From contig JAAAPE010000092.1 of NCBI GenBank assembly GCA_009908385.1, positions 1 to 64,000 of the forward strand: a stretch of 64,000 nucleotides of DNA, written 5' to 3'. Source of the stretch: Gammaproteobacteria bacterium. Lineage in GTDB: Bacteria > Pseudomonadota > Gammaproteobacteria > Xanthomonadales > Wenzhouxiangellaceae. Below, one piece after another: positions 55,601 through 64,000 of the stretch; the first letter of the stretch is position 1, and every line of letters begins with the position of its first letter. The translations under genes and the position numbers were made by a program. Under the pieces are notes generated by a model, which had not been told where the DNA came from, searched no databases, and saw only the letters and a program-made list of their open reading frames with translations.

Positions 55601-57526
55601 ATGGGCGAACAGAATGTAGAGCAGACCGCAGACGAGCAGACGCGCAGGGCATTCATGAAAGCGCTGCTCGACGAGGTCCGGGCGCTCGAGGACATGCTCG
55701 ACGCCGGCATGATCGAGTCCGGCATCCGCCGGATCGGGGCCGAGCAGGAAATGTTCCTGGTCGACCGGGCTTCCCGCCCGGCGATGACGGCCATGCAGGT
55801 TCTCGAGACGATCGAGGATCCCCGCTTCACGCACGAGCTCGGCCTGTTCAACCTCGAGGCCAACCTCTCGCCGCTGGAGCTCGGCGGCGACTGCCTGCGC
55901 CAGCTCGAGCGCGAAGCCGATGAAGTCCTCGCCATCGCCCGCGAACACGCCGCGCGCGCGGCCGACAGCCGGGTCGCACTGGTCGGGATCCTGCCGACGC
56001 TGACGCGCGAGCATCTCACGCTCGACTCGATCGTCCCGACGGCCCGCTATTTCGCCCTCAACGAAGCGCTGCTGCGCCTGCGCGGAAGCAAGTTCCAGTT
56101 CACGATCAAGGGCATCGACCAGCTCAACGTCACGCACGACAACCTCATGCTCGAGGCGTGCAACACCAGTTTCCAGGTGCATTTCCAGGTCGGCGCCGAG
56201 GAGTTCGCCCACCTCTACAACATCGCGCAGGCTGTCACCGGCCCGCTGCTGGCAAGCTGCGTCAACTCGCCGGTCCTGCTCGGCAAACGCCTGTGGCACG
56301 AAACGCGCATCGCGGTGTTCGAGCACTCGATCGACGCCCGATCCGAGGCGCACGCCGCGCGCGGCCACAAACCGCGCGTTCACTTCGGTGATCACTGGAT
56401 CGAGGAATCGGTCATCGAGATCTTCAAGGAGGACATTGCGCGCTTCCGGGTCATTCTGACTACCGCCTTCGAGGACGATCCCATCGGCATGGTGGCTCGT
56501 GGCGAGGTGCCCCGGCTCAAGGCCCTGTGCCTCCACAACGGCACCGTCTACCGCTGGAACCGTGCCTGCTACGGCATCTCAGACAACGGCAAGCCGCACC
56601 TGCGGATCGAGAACCGGGTGATTCCGTCGGGCCCGACCGTGCTCGACGAGGTTGCCAATGCCGCGTTTTTCTTCGGCATGATGTCCCAACTTTCCCACAA
56701 CCTCGACGACATCCGCGACCACCTCAGTTTCAGCGACGCCAAGAGCAACTTCCTGGCCGCCGCCCGCGAGGGGCTCCGTGCCCAGCAGGTCTGGTTCGGC
56801 GGACGCCAGGTCACGGCGCAGGAACTGATCATCGACGAGCTTCTCCCGCTGGCCCGGGACGGGCTGAACGAAGCGGGAATCGACGAGCGCGATATCGATC
56901 GTTATCTCGGCGTGATTCGTGCGCGCGTCGAAAACCGCCGAACCGGCGCCCGCTGGCTGCTCGAGTCGCTGGAGAACATGCGCGGCGAGGGGACCGAGCA
57001 CGAGCGGCTGCGCGCAGTGACGTCGAGCATGATCGAGCAGTCCGAAAGCGGGCAGCCGGTGGCCGATTGGGAACTCGCCGGGTTCTGCAACAAGCAGGAC
57101 TGGCGCGACAGCTACCGGACGGTCGGACAGTTCATGGCGACCGACCTGTTTACCGTCCGACCCGACGACATCGTCGACTTCGCCGCCAGCCTGATGGAAT
57201 GGCGCTACGTGCGGCACGTGCCGGTCGAGGACGACTCCGGCCAGCTCCTGGGCCTGATCTCGCATCGCCAGCTGCTGCGGCTGATCGCCCGCGGCAACCG
57301 GAACGACGGCATCATCACGGTGCGCGACATCATGCGACCCGATCCGGTCACGGTCGGCCCGGAGACCACCACCGTGGAGGCGATTCGCCTGATGCGGGAA
57401 CATCGGCTCAGTTGCCTGCCGGTGGTCGAGGACGGCAAGTTGCTGGGCCTCGTGACCGAGTACGATCTCGTCGTGGTCGCCGGGAGACTGCTGGAATCCT
57501 ACCTGGCCGAGGACCCGATCGGATGA
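55601..57526 (+). CDS. GCS2-like glutamate-cysteine ligase-family protein fused to tandem CBS domains
   Basis: The 641-residue protein has an N-terminal glutamine-synthetase-fold domain of the GCS2 carboxylate-amine ligase family: GAEQEMFLVDR, HELGLFNLEANLSPLELGGD, KFQFTIKGIDQLN and later RIENRVIPSGPTVLDEVAN. From about residue 508 two CBS domains follow (TVGQFMATDLFTVRPDDIV and TVRDIMRPDPVTVGPETT). CBS pairs usually bind adenine nucleotides and regulate the attached enzyme. The reaction is unknown; glutathione precursor synthesis or another glutamate or amine ligation is possible. Its stop overlaps the next gene (ATGA), making a two-gene unit. Confidence 0.83.
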   Translation: MGEQNVEQTADEQTRRAFMKALLDEVRALEDMLDAGMIESGIRRIGAEQEMFLVDRASRPAMTAMQVLETIEDPRFTHELGLFNLEANLSPLELGGDCLRQLEREADEVLAIAREHAARAADSRVALVGILPTLTREHLTLDSIVPTARYFALNEALLRLRGSKFQFTIKGIDQLNVTHDNLMLEACNTSFQVHFQVGAEEFAHLYNIAQAVTGPLLASCVNSPVLLGKRLWHETRIAVFEHSIDARSEAHAARGHKPRVHFGDHWIEESVIEIFKEDIARFRVILTTAFEDDPIGMVARGEVPRLKALCLHNGTVYRWNRACYGISDNGKPHLRIENRVIPSGPTVLDEVANAAFFFGMMSQLSHNLDDIRDHLSFSDAKSNFLAAAREGLRAQQVWFGGRQVTAQELIIDELLPLARDGLNEAGIDERDIDRYLGVIRARVENRRTGARWLLESLENMRGEGTEHERLRAVTSSMIEQSESGQPVADWELAGFCNKQDWRDSYRTVGQFMATDLFTVRPDDIVDFAASLMEWRYVRHVPVEDDSGQLLGLISHRQLLRLIARGNRNDGIITVRDIMRPDPVTVGPETTTVEAIRLMREHRLSCLPVVEDGKLLGLVTEYDLVVVAGRLLESYLAEDPIG

Positions 57527-57972
57527 GTCGTCGCGCGCGCCTGCTCGCAGCCGCCCTGAGCGCGCTCATGCTGGCTGCCTGCGGCCCCGGGGCGCCCGAC
57601 GAGGAGCAGATCCGGCAGCGCATCTCGGACATGCAGGCCGCCTTGTCCGAAGGGCAGGTGGGAGACTTCATGGAACCCGTCGCCGAGGACTTCACCGCCG
57701 CCACCCGAAGTCTCGATCGGCGGGCGGCCCGGTTCCTGCTGCGTCGCGAGATGCTGGCCCACGAGCAGCTCAGCGCCCGGCTGTTCGACATCGAGGTCGA
57801 GCTCAGCGGTGAAGACCGCGCCACCGCAACCCTTCACGCCGTCGTCTCCGGCGGCAGCGGCCTGATTCCCGACACCGGGGGCTGGTACCGTCTGACCACC
57901 GGCTGGCGCCGCGACGACGGCGACTGGATGCTGATCTCGGCGCGCTGGGAGACCGTTGCCGGTCGGGGATGA
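57523..57972 (+). CDS. NTF2-fold lipoprotein of unknown function
   Basis: The 149-residue protein has a lipoprotein signal with MLAACGPG. A compact alpha+beta domain follows (EEQIRQRISDMQAALSEGQVGDFMEPVAEDF to the C-terminal strand WYRLTTGWRRDDGDWMLISARWE), the pattern of SnoaL/NTF2-like folds. No catalytic residues can be named. It overlaps the GCS2-CBS gene by four bases and is likely co-expressed. A hairpin terminator follows. Confidence 0.75.
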   Translation: MSRRARLLAAALSALMLAACGPGAPDEEQIRQRISDMQAALSEGQVGDFMEPVAEDFTAATRSLDRRAARFLLRREMLAHEQLSARLFDIEVELSGEDRATATLHAVVSGGSGLIPDTGGWYRLTTGWRRDDGDWMLISARWETVAGRG

Positions 57973-57984
57973 CGGGGCAAAGAA

Positions 57985-58007
57985 AATGCCGGCGCGGGGC
58001 CGGCATT
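57985..58007. terminator. Hairpin terminator between the lipoprotein and cox3 genes
   Basis: A perfect 9-bp stem (AATGCCGGC, 57985-57993, with 57999-58007) encloses a 5-base loop between two convergent genes. Flanking A- and T-containing tails (GAAA and TCTC) allow some termination in both directions. Confidence 0.65.
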
Positions 58008-58033
58008 CTCGTTGCTGAATTGTCGTCCCTTCG

Positions 58034-58894
58034 TCAGAGGACGTAGACGAAGACGAACAGCCCCAGCCAGACCACGTCGACGAAGTGCCAGTACCAGGCC
58101 ACGGCTTCCCAGCCGAAGTGTTGCTTCTTGGAGAAATGCCCGGCCATACAGCGCAGGGTGATCACGATGAGCATGATCGTTCCGAGCGTCACGTGCAGTC
58201 CATGGAAGCCGGTCAGCATGAAGAAGGTCGAACCGTAGATGCCCGAGCCCAGCGTCAGCCCCAGGTCCTGGTAGGCGTGCACGTATTCGGTCGCCTGCAG
58301 GTAGAGGAAGACGATACCGAGCACGACCGTCGCGATCATCCAGCCGATGAGCGCGCCGCGCTGGGCTTTCTTCAGCGCCCAGTGGGCCAGGGTGATGGTC
58401 AACCCGGAAGTCAGCAGGATGAGGGTGTTGAGCAGCGGCAGGCCGAAGGCCGGTATGGTTTCGAAGCCGCCACCCAGGTTGGCCGGGCCGGCGGTCGGCC
58501 AGGTGGCGTCGAACTGCGGGTAGAGCAGTTCATTGGTCATCGCGCCGGTGCCTTCACCGCCCACCCAGGGCACCGAGAGCACGCGGGCGTAGAACAGGGC
58601 GCCGAAGAACGCCGCGAAGAACATCACTTCCGAGAAGATGAACCAGATCATGCCCTGGCGGAAAGAGATGTCCACGGCCTGGTTGTAGAGTCCCTGCTGC
58701 GATTCCCGGATGACGTCGGCGAACCAGCCGAAGATCATGACCAGCACGATCACCGAGCCGGCCAGCGTCAGCCAAGGGCCGAAAGCGGCTCCGTTGAGCC
58801 AGCTGGCCGCGCCCAGCATCATGATAAATAGCCCGATCGAGCCGACGATCGGCCACTTGGCCGTGTGCGGTACGTAATACTGTCCTTGTGCCAT
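58034..58894 (-). CDS. ctaE: Cytochrome c oxidase subunit III
   Basis: The 286-residue seven-helix subunit has family segments GMIWFIFSEVMFFAAFFGALFYAR, STFFMLTGFHGLHVTLGTIML and the C-terminal WHFVDVVWLGLFVFVYV. It stabilises the aa3 oxidase core. It is the last gene of the cox operon read on the minus strand. Confidence 0.97.
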   Translation of the reverse strand: MAQGQYYVPHTAKWPIVGSIGLFIMMLGAASWLNGAAFGPWLTLAGSVIVLVMIFGWFADVIRESQQGLYNQAVDISFRQGMIWFIFSEVMFFAAFFGALFYARVLSVPWVGGEGTGAMTNELLYPQFDATWPTAGPANLGGGFETIPAFGLPLLNTLILLTSGLTITLAHWALKKAQRGALIGWMIATVVLGIVFLYLQATEYVHAYQDLGLTLGSGIYGSTFFMLTGFHGLHVTLGTIMLIVITLRCMAGHFSKKQHFGWEAVAWYWHFVDVVWLGLFVFVYVL

Positions 58895-58996
58895 GGTTGT
58901 TCCCTGCTTCAGTTTCTTTTTCGGGGGCGGCCCGCCGGCCGGTCCGTTGCTTTCATCGTTGCTGGCGACGCGCCGCCGCTTCGCTGCCCGTATCCC

Positions 58997-59125
58997 TTAT
59001 CCGCCGCCAAAGAATCCGCGGCCGATAAAGCCCAGGTAGATCAGCAGCACGACACCCGCGAGGACGAGCGCCGTGCGAATCGCACGGCGACGCTTCTCTT
59101 CGTTCGTTTGCTGGTCATCTCGCAA
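58997..59125 (-). CDS. Small single-helix protein in the cox operon (cytochrome oxidase small assembly protein-like)
   Basis: This 42-residue open frame is too short for usual gene finding. It starts with TTG at 59125, with GGGAG seven bases upstream, 16 bp after the cox1 stop. The sequence has a charged head (RDDQQTNEEKRRRAIRT) followed by one hydrophobic helix (ALVLAGVVLLIYLGFIG) and a glycine/phenylalanine tail. Short proteins of this pattern lie between ctaD and ctaG in many proteobacterial cox operons and are annotated as small assembly proteins; biochemical evidence is lacking. Confidence 0.7.
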   Translation of the reverse strand: MRDDQQTNEEKRRRAIRTALVLAGVVLLIYLGFIGRGFFGGG

Positions 59126-59141
59126 GTCTCGACTCCCGGGA

Positions 59142-60755
59142 TCAGACCAGGCGGTCGGCGTGTGCCGTCACGCTGTCGTCGACCTTCGGGGGCGTGTCAA
59201 AGGTATGCAGCGGAGCCGGGGAGGGGACGGTCCACTCCAGTCCGCGTGCGCCGTCCCAGACCTGGTCGGTGGCGCGCTCGCCGCCGCGCGCGGCCTGCCA
59301 GATGATGTAGATGAACAGCAGCTGCGCGAGCCCGAAAGCGAAGCCGCCGATCGACGAGATCATGTTGAACTCGGCAAACTGCACGGCATAGTCGGGAATA
59401 CGTCGGGGCATTCCGGCCAGGCCCAGGTAGTGCTGCGGGAAGAACAGCACGTTCACCGAGATGGTGGACCACCAGAAATGGATCTTGCCGAGGCGTTCGT
59501 TGTACATGTGGCCGGTCCACTTGGGCAGCCAGTAGTAGACGCCGGCCATGATGGCGAATACCGAGCCCGTCACCAGCACGTAGTGGAAATGCGCCACCAC
59601 GAAGTAGGTGTCGTGGTACTGGAAGTCCGCCGGCACGATCGCCAGCATGAGGCCCGAGAAGCCGCCGATGGTGAACAGTACGATGAAGCCGAGCGCGAAC
59701 AGCATCGGCGTCTCGAAGGTCATCGATCCACGCCACATGGTCGACACCCAGTTGAAGACCTTCACCCCCGTCGGAACGGCGATGACCATGGTCGCGTACA
59801 TGAAGAACAGGTTGGCGCCAAGCGGCATGCCGACCGTGAACATGTGGTGGGCCCAGACGATGAACGACAGGAAGGCGATGGAGGCCGTGGCGTAGACCAT
59901 CGAGGTGTAGCCGAACAGCGGCTTGCGCGAGAAGGTCGGCAGGATTTCGGAGATCACGCCGAAGGCCGGCAGGATCATGATGTAGACCTCGGGGTGACCG
60001 AAGAACCAGAAGATGTGCTGGTACATCACCGGGTCACCGCCGCCCGCGGCGTTGAAGAAGCTCGTGCCGAAGAAGCGGTCGGTCAGCAGCATCGTCACCG
60101 CCCCGGCCAGCACCGGCATCACGGCGATCAGCAGGAAGCCGGTGATCAGCCAGGTCCACACGAACAGCGGCATCCGCAGGAGCGTCATGCCCGGGGCGCG
60201 CATGTTGAGGATGGTCACGATGATGTTGATCGCGCCCATGATCGACGAAATGCCCATCAGGTGGATGGCGAAGATCACGAAGGCGATGTTGGTGCCACCC
60301 TGCAGCGACAGCGGCGGGTAGAGGGTCCAGCCGGAAGCCGGCCCGCCGGACGGCAGGAACAGCGTCATCAGCAGCAGGAAGAAGGCGAAGGGCAGGATCC
60401 AGAAGGACCAGTTGTTCATTCGCGGCAGCGCCATGTCCGGCGCGCCGATCATCAGCGGCACCATCCAGTTGGCCAGGCCGACGAACGCCGGCATGACCGC
60501 GCCGAAGATCATCACCAGCGCGTGCATCGTGGTCATCTGGTTGAAGAACTCGGGATTGACCAGCTGCAGGCCCGGCACGAACAGTTCGGCGCGGATGACC
60601 ATCGCCATCGCGCCGCCGATCATGAAGGCGGCCAGCGAGAAGATCAGGTAGAGCGTCCCGATCTCCTTGTGGTTGGTGGTGAACAGCCACCGCTTCAGAC
60701 CCGTCGGATGGTCGTCGTGGTGGTCGTCGTGGCTCATGGTTGTGGCATGACTCAT
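59142..60755 (-). CDS. ctaD: Cytochrome c oxidase subunit I
   Basis: The 537-residue catalytic subunit has twelve transmembrane helices. Heme and CuB ligands are in [10 protein letters not shown] (heme a His), [15 protein letters not shown] (CuB His and the cross-linked Tyr), WAHHMFTVG and [12 protein letters not shown]. It reduces oxygen and pumps protons. The layout is a classical aa3-type enzyme, not a cbb3 or quinol oxidase, since subunit II has the CuA site. Confidence 0.98.
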   Translation of the reverse strand: MSHATTMSHDDHHDDHPTGLKRWLFTTNHKEIGTLYLIFSLAAFMIGGAMAMVIRAELFVPGLQLVNPEFFNQMTTMHALVMIFGAVMPAFVGLANWMVPLMIGAPDMALPRMNNWSFWILPFAFFLLLMTLFLPSGGPASGWTLYPPLSLQGGTNIAFVIFAIHLMGISSIMGAINIIVTILNMRAPGMTLLRMPLFVWTWLITGFLLIAVMPVLAGAVTMLLTDRFFGTSFFNAAGGGDPVMYQHIFWFFGHPEVYIMILPAFGVISEILPTFSRKPLFGYTSMVYATASIAFLSFIVWAHHMFTVGMPLGANLFFMYATMVIAVPTGVKVFNWVSTMWRGSMTFETPMLFALGFIVLFTIGGFSGLMLAIVPADFQYHDTYFVVAHFHYVLVTGSVFAIMAGVYYWLPKWTGHMYNERLGKIHFWWSTISVNVLFFPQHYLGLAGMPRRIPDYAVQFAEFNMISSIGGFAFGLAQLLFIYIIWQAARGGERATDQVWDGARGLEWTVPSPAPLHTFDTPPKVDDSVTAHADRLV

Positions 60756-60791
60756 GATTCTGTTTCCTCTCTAGGAAGCTTGGTCTGCTTG

Positions 60792-61667
60792 TCAGCCCTG
60801 ATCGCCGGACGCGGCGGCCCGGTCATCGACTGAGGTCAACTGCTCGGAATCGGACGGCGGGTCTCCGGCCATTTCGGCTCGCCGCTGTTCGACCCAGCGG
60901 CGATAGTCTTCGGGCGAGACGGCCTCGACCACGATGGGCATGAACCCGTGGTCCTTCCCGCAGAGTTCCGCACACTGGCCGCGGTAGACGCCTTCTTCCT
61001 CGATCAGCGTCCACGCCTCGTTGACCATGCCCGGAATGGCGTCCCGCTTCCAGCCCAGCTCGGGCACCCACCAGGAGTGGATGACGTCGCCGGAGGTGAG
61101 CAGAAACCGGATCTTGGTGTCGGTGGGCACGATCAGACGATTATCGACCTCGAGCAGGTAATTCTCGACGGTGCGCACGTCCACGCCGGAGTTGATCTGG
61201 CGAGCGCGGTTGCTCTCGCGATCGAGCGTCGAATACAGGTTGATCCCGTCTTCGAGGTACTCGTACTGCCAGAGCCACTGGTAGCCGGTGACCTTGATGT
61301 TGATTTCGGCGCCGCCGGTTTCTTCCATGTCGATCAGTACGCTGGTGGCCGGAATCGCCATGACCACCAGGATCAGCACCGGAATCGCCGTCCAGGTGAT
61401 TTCGGCAACCGTCGAGTGGCTGAACTTGGCCGCCTCGTAATTCTTCGACTTGCGGTGAACGACGATCGACGTGAACATCGCGGTAAACACCAGAACGCCG
61501 ATGACCGTCACGACGGCCAGGATGACGTTGTGCAGCTGATAGACATCCTTGCTGAAGGGCGTCACGCCGCTCGGCATGTTGTCACCGACGGCATAGATGC
61601 CCCACGTGACCACGATGATGACTGCCATCACCGCCAGCGCCACGATCAGTTCATTGGTTCTCTTCAT
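60792..61667 (-). CDS. ctaC: Cytochrome c oxidase subunit II
   Basis: The 291-residue subunit has two N-terminal membrane helices and a periplasmic cupredoxin domain. The CuA ligands are in YRGQCAELCGKDHGFM, and the electron entry segment GYQWLWQYEY is present. No fused cytochrome c domain follows; the C-terminal tail is short and acidic. The start at 61667 has GAGG directly upstream; the longer open frame overlaps the DUF2244 gene. Confidence 0.97.
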   Translation of the reverse strand: MKRTNELIVALAVMAVIIVVTWGIYAVGDNMPSGVTPFSKDVYQLHNVILAVVTVIGVLVFTAMFTSIVVHRKSKNYEAAKFSHSTVAEITWTAIPVLILVVMAIPATSVLIDMEETGGAEINIKVTGYQWLWQYEYLEDGINLYSTLDRESNRARQINSGVDVRTVENYLLEVDNRLIVPTDTKIRFLLTSGDVIHSWWVPELGWKRDAIPGMVNEAWTLIEEEGVYRGQCAELCGKDHGFMPIVVEAVSPEDYRRWVEQRRAEMAGDPPSDSEQLTSVDDRAAASGDQG

Positions 61668-61674
61668 CCTCGAC

Positions 61675-62181
61675 TCACCTGTGATTGCCAGCACGACCCC
61701 CAAGCCCAGCGGCTCCGAGGCTCTCCTTGAGGGCATCGGCCAGCGCCAGCTTCTCGTGGGTCGGCAGGAACTGCCCGACCGCCTGGCGCCGTCCATGGCA
61801 GGTCACGATCACCTGCCTTTCACCCATTCGCCGTTCCTCGACCAAAACCCGGACCCAGGCGACCGGCCACTCGCTGCGAGTCCGTTGCCTGGCGTCGAAA
61901 TGATCGATTGCAAGCGTGTCGCGGTCGATGATCATGCACTCGCGCGCCCAGTTGCCGCGCCAACCCAGCCGCAGGCACCATCCCACGACGATCAGGTGAA
62001 CGACGGCGGCCAGCATGATCGGCCAGTAGCCGAGCAGCAGGGGACCGAGTGCAACGAGCAGGGTGACCGCACTCAAACCCAGAAACACCAGCGCCAGCCG
62101 ATCGAGCGTCATGGACAGGTTCGAGCGTGCCTCGATGATTCGAGCCGGGCACGCCTCCGAACTGTGTCGGACATCGATCAC
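61675..62181 (-). CDS. DUF2244 integral membrane protein
   Basis: The 168-residue protein has two transmembrane helices (LALVFLGLSAVTLLVALGPLLL and WPIMLAAVVHLIVVGWCLRL) followed by a cytoplasmic beta-rich domain. DUF2244 proteins recur next to cytochrome oxidase genes in proteobacteria, but the function is unknown. It precedes ctaC by seven bases and so leads the cox operon. A promoter candidate lies just upstream. Confidence 0.82.
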   Translation of the reverse strand: MIDVRHSSEACPARIIEARSNLSMTLDRLALVFLGLSAVTLLVALGPLLLGYWPIMLAAVVHLIVVGWCLRLGWRGNWARECMIIDRDTLAIDHFDARQRTRSEWPVAWVRVLVEERRMGERQVIVTCHGRRQAVGQFLPTHEKLALADALKESLGAAGLGGRAGNHR

Positions 62182-62217
62182 GGACTCTGCACCGCGTTTC
62201 TTGATTTTCGGCCGCCT

Positions 62218-62247
62218 ATTCTAGCCCAAAGGGGGCTCACGTGGCAG
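62218..62247 (-). promoter_or_regulatory. Candidate promoter of the DUF2244-cox operon
   Basis: On the minus strand, CTGCCA (62247-62242) and TAGAAT (62223-62218) are separated by 18 bp, and the DUF2244 start is 37 bp downstream. TAGAAT matches five of six consensus bases and CTGCCA four. Confidence 0.45.
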
Positions 62248-62350
62248 TGAAAATTGCCTTTCCGGACGCGAACGAGCGCTCGATTCACGTCACCTGGCTG
62301 CATTCGGTTACACTTGCGTATTGCCTTCATTCCTAGTCTCCGAGGCCCCA

Positions 62351-64000
62351 ATGAGCCAAGCTTTCAGCCGATTCGTCATGGATGAACCCGCCGCGTCGAA
62401 CACGCTGCGTGACGCCCTCGACGAGGCCTGGCAGAAGGACGAGCCAGGGCACGTCCGTTTCCTGCTCGAGCAGGTCTCGCTGGACACCGATCAACGCGGC
62501 CGTATCCGTGAGCATGCGCTCGATCTGGTGCGCGAGGTGCGCGAGAAGAGTCGCGACGCCGGCGTGATGGAAGCCTTCATGCGAGAGTACGACCTCTCCT
62601 CCGAAGAAGGCGTGATCCTGATGTGCCTGGCCGAGGCCCTGCTGCGCATCCCCGACAACGACACCGCCGAAGCGCTGATCTCCGACAAGCTCTCCGACGC
62701 GGACTGGGAGTCGCACCTGGGCAAGAGCTCGTCGGTGTTCGTCAATGCCGGCACCTGGGGCCTGATGCTCACCGGCCGCCTGGTCAGCGTGCGGGGCTCC
62801 GAGAAGCGCAGCATCGGCACTGTCCTGTCGAAGATCGCCAACAAGTCCGGCGAGCCGGTCGTGCGGACCGCCATCCGCCAGGCGATGCGCATCATGGGCC
62901 ACCAGTACGTCATGGGGCGCACCATCGAGGAGGCCATGGAGCGTTCCAAGAAAAAGACCAACCGGCGCTTCCGCTACTCCTTCGACATGCTCGGCGAGGC
63001 GGCCCTGACCGCGGCCGACGCCCGCCGCTACTACGATTCCTACGCCAACGCCATCGACGCGATCGGTCGGGTGACCGAGGGCGACAACGTCTTCGCGCTG
63101 CCCAGCATTTCGGTCAAGCTTTCCGCGCTGCACCCGCGCTACGAGCACGCCCAGCATCATCGCGTGATGGAAGAGCTGGTGCCGCGCCTGCTCGAGCTGG
63201 CTCGGCGCGCCCGGCGCGCGGGCATCGCGCTCACCGTCGATGCCGAGGAGGCCGACCGCCTGATGCCGTCCTTCGACGCGTTCGCCGCCGTGCTGGCCGA
63301 TCCCGAGCTCGAGGGCTGGGACGGTTTCGGGCTGGCCCTGCAGGCCTACCAGAAGCGGGCCTGGGCGGCCATAGACTGGCTGGCCGAGGAGGCCCGCCGG
63401 ACCGGGCATCGCATTCCGATTCGCCTGGTCAAGGGCGCCTACTGGGACACCGAGATCAAGATCGCGCAGATCGAGGGCGTCGACGGCTACCCGGTATTCA
63501 CGCGCAAGGCCAACACCGACCTGAGCTTCATCGCCTGCGCGCGGAAGCTGCTGTCGATGCCCGATCGCTTCTACCCGCAGTTCGCCACACACAACGCCCA
63601 CACCATCGCGACCATCGCGGAGCTGGCGGGCGACAGCACCGAGTTCGAATACCAGCGCCTGCACGGCATGGGGCAGCAGCTGTACGAGGAAGTCCTCGAA
63701 AGCGACCGCTACAACGGCCAGTGCCGCGTCTATGCGCCGGTGGGCAATCACAAGGACCTGCTGCCCTACCTGGTGAGGCGACTGCTCGAAAACGGCGCCA
63801 ACACCTCTTTCGTCAACCGCATCGTCGACGAGAAACTGCCGGTCGAGAAAGTGGTCGACGATCCGATCGCCGAGGTACAGTCCCACTCGAGCATCGCCCA
63901 TCCACGCATCCCCCAGCCTGCCGACCTGTACGGCCGTGAGCGCCGCAACAGCCGCGGCATCAACATGGCGCGCGATTCCGAACTCGACGCGCTCAAGCAG
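62351..64000 (+). CDS. putA: Proline dehydrogenase/1-pyrroline-5-carboxylate dehydrogenase PutA (5' part, truncated by window end)
   Basis: The first 550 residues are present and the frame stays open to the last base. It starts MSQAFSRFVMDEPA without a ribbon-helix-helix DNA-binding domain, unlike E. coli PutA. The alpha-helical arm and dimerisation region is followed by the FAD-binding proline dehydrogenase barrel, with ISVKLSALHPRYE, VDAEEADRL, GLALQAYQKRAWAAIDWL and the diagnostic RLVKGAYWDTEIK. ATHNAH and FEYQRLHGMGQQLYEEV lie near residues 415-450. The aldehyde dehydrogenase half should lie beyond the window. It is divergent from the cox operon. Confidence 0.95.
   Translation, partial: MSQAFSRFVMDEPAASNTLRDALDEAWQKDEPGHVRFLLEQVSLDTDQRGRIREHALDLVREVREKSRDAGVMEAFMREYDLSSEEGVILMCLAEALLRIPDNDTAEALISDKLSDADWESHLGKSSSVFVNAGTWGLMLTGRLVSVRGSEKRSIGTVLSKIANKSGEPVVRTAIRQAMRIMGHQYVMGRTIEEAMERSKKKTNRRFRYSFDMLGEAALTAADARRYYDSYANAIDAIGRVTEGDNVFALPSISVKLSALHPRYEHAQHHRVMEELVPRLLELARRARRAGIALTVDAEEADRLMPSFDAFAAVLADPELEGWDGFGLALQAYQKRAWAAIDWLAEEARRTGHRIPIRLVKGAYWDTEIKIAQIEGVDGYPVFTRKANTDLSFIACARKLLSMPDRFYPQFATHNAHTIATIAELAGDSTEFEYQRLHGMGQQLYEEVLESDRYNGQCRVYAPVGNHKDLLPYLVRRLLENGANTSFVNRIVDEKLPVEKVVDDPIAEVQSHSSIAHPRIPQPADLYGRERRNSRGINMARDSELDALKQ

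Noticed and set aside
59073-60833. 586-codon plus-strand open frame rich in His, Asp and Arg
   Set aside because: Exact complement of cytochrome oxidase subunit I codons; its composition mirrors membrane-helix codons.
62251-62350. putA promoter
   Set aside because: Several TTGC- and TACACT-like hexamers occur, but none with acceptable spacing, so no site is claimed.

Overview
The window comes from a high-GC gammaproteobacterium. The gene orders rpmF-plsX-fabH-fabD-fabG-acpP-fabF-pabC-mltG-tmk-holB-pilZ and ndk-rlmN-pilW-rodZ-hisS-yfgM-bamB-der, a lysine-type EF-P beside EpmB, ubiG-mupP, and an aa3-type cytochrome oxidase operon all point to that class. The mix recalls Chromatiales/Xanthomonadales-type lineages such as Wenzhouxiangellaceae, but that is inference. 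The genes suggest an aerobic rod with type IV pili and a strong beta-oxidation capacity. No prophage, insertion sequence with a transposase, or CRISPR array is visible.

Layout. 1-401: hairpin-rich non-coding repeat. 402-2459: degenerate REC-PAS-GGDEF-EAL protein (FimX-like). 2.5-4.2 kb: epmB/efp divergent pair. 4.2-9.2 kb: amidohydrolase, ubiG, mupP, a squalene/phytoene synthase-like protein, FmdB zinc ribbon, an SDR without its catalytic residues, and a HIT protein. 9.2-14.1 kb: MFS transporter, CsiV-like protein, S9 peptidase, glycine-zipper protein. 14.3-17.1 kb: EF-G-like GTPase, coaE, tRNA-Asn with clear promoter and terminator. 17.3-20.2 kb: beta-propeller diguanylate cyclase. 20.5-28.4 kb: ndk to der cluster, lacking ispG. 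28.5-33.5 kb: glutathione peroxidase-like protein without its catalytic residues, folD, and a TatT-DctPQM TRAP transporter. 33.6-37.1 kb: LysM lipoprotein, transmembrane Ser/Thr kinase, CPBP protease. 37.1-40.5 kb: fatty acid beta-oxidation pair, whose thiolase has a histone H1-like tail. 40.6-52.5 kb: maf, then the fatty acid synthesis/cell-envelope cluster ending in pilZ. 52.5-53.7 kb: an AT-rich inverted-repeat element running into dinB. 53.8-58.0 kb: fadD, a GCS2-CBS fusion protein and a lipoprotein. 58.0-62.2 kb: cytochrome c oxidase operon (cox3, small membrane protein, cox1, cox2, DUF2244), without cox11. 62.35-64.0 kb: 5' part of putA, running off the window.

How genes connect. FimX-like, PilZ and PilW are type IV pilus proteins, and FimX and PilZ are known partners in xanthomonads, so the window carries several parts of a c-di-GMP-controlled pilus system at separate loci. 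FadD, the FadJ-like protein and the thiolase form the fatty acid degradation route; PlsX, FabH, FabD, FabG, AcpP and FabF form the synthesis route. YfgM, BamB, RodZ, MltG, CsiV-like and MupP serve envelope biogenesis.

The most unusual signals are: the AT-rich inverted repeat that supplies the dinB start codon; the lysine-rich thiolase tail; probable pseudoenzymes (an SDR and a glutathione peroxidase homologue, both without catalytic residues); an EF-G paralogue with an altered GTPase motif; a Ser/Thr kinase with an inverted sensor/HAMP layout; a GCS2-CBS fusion; and two conserved clusters that have each lost a usual member (ispG, cox11).
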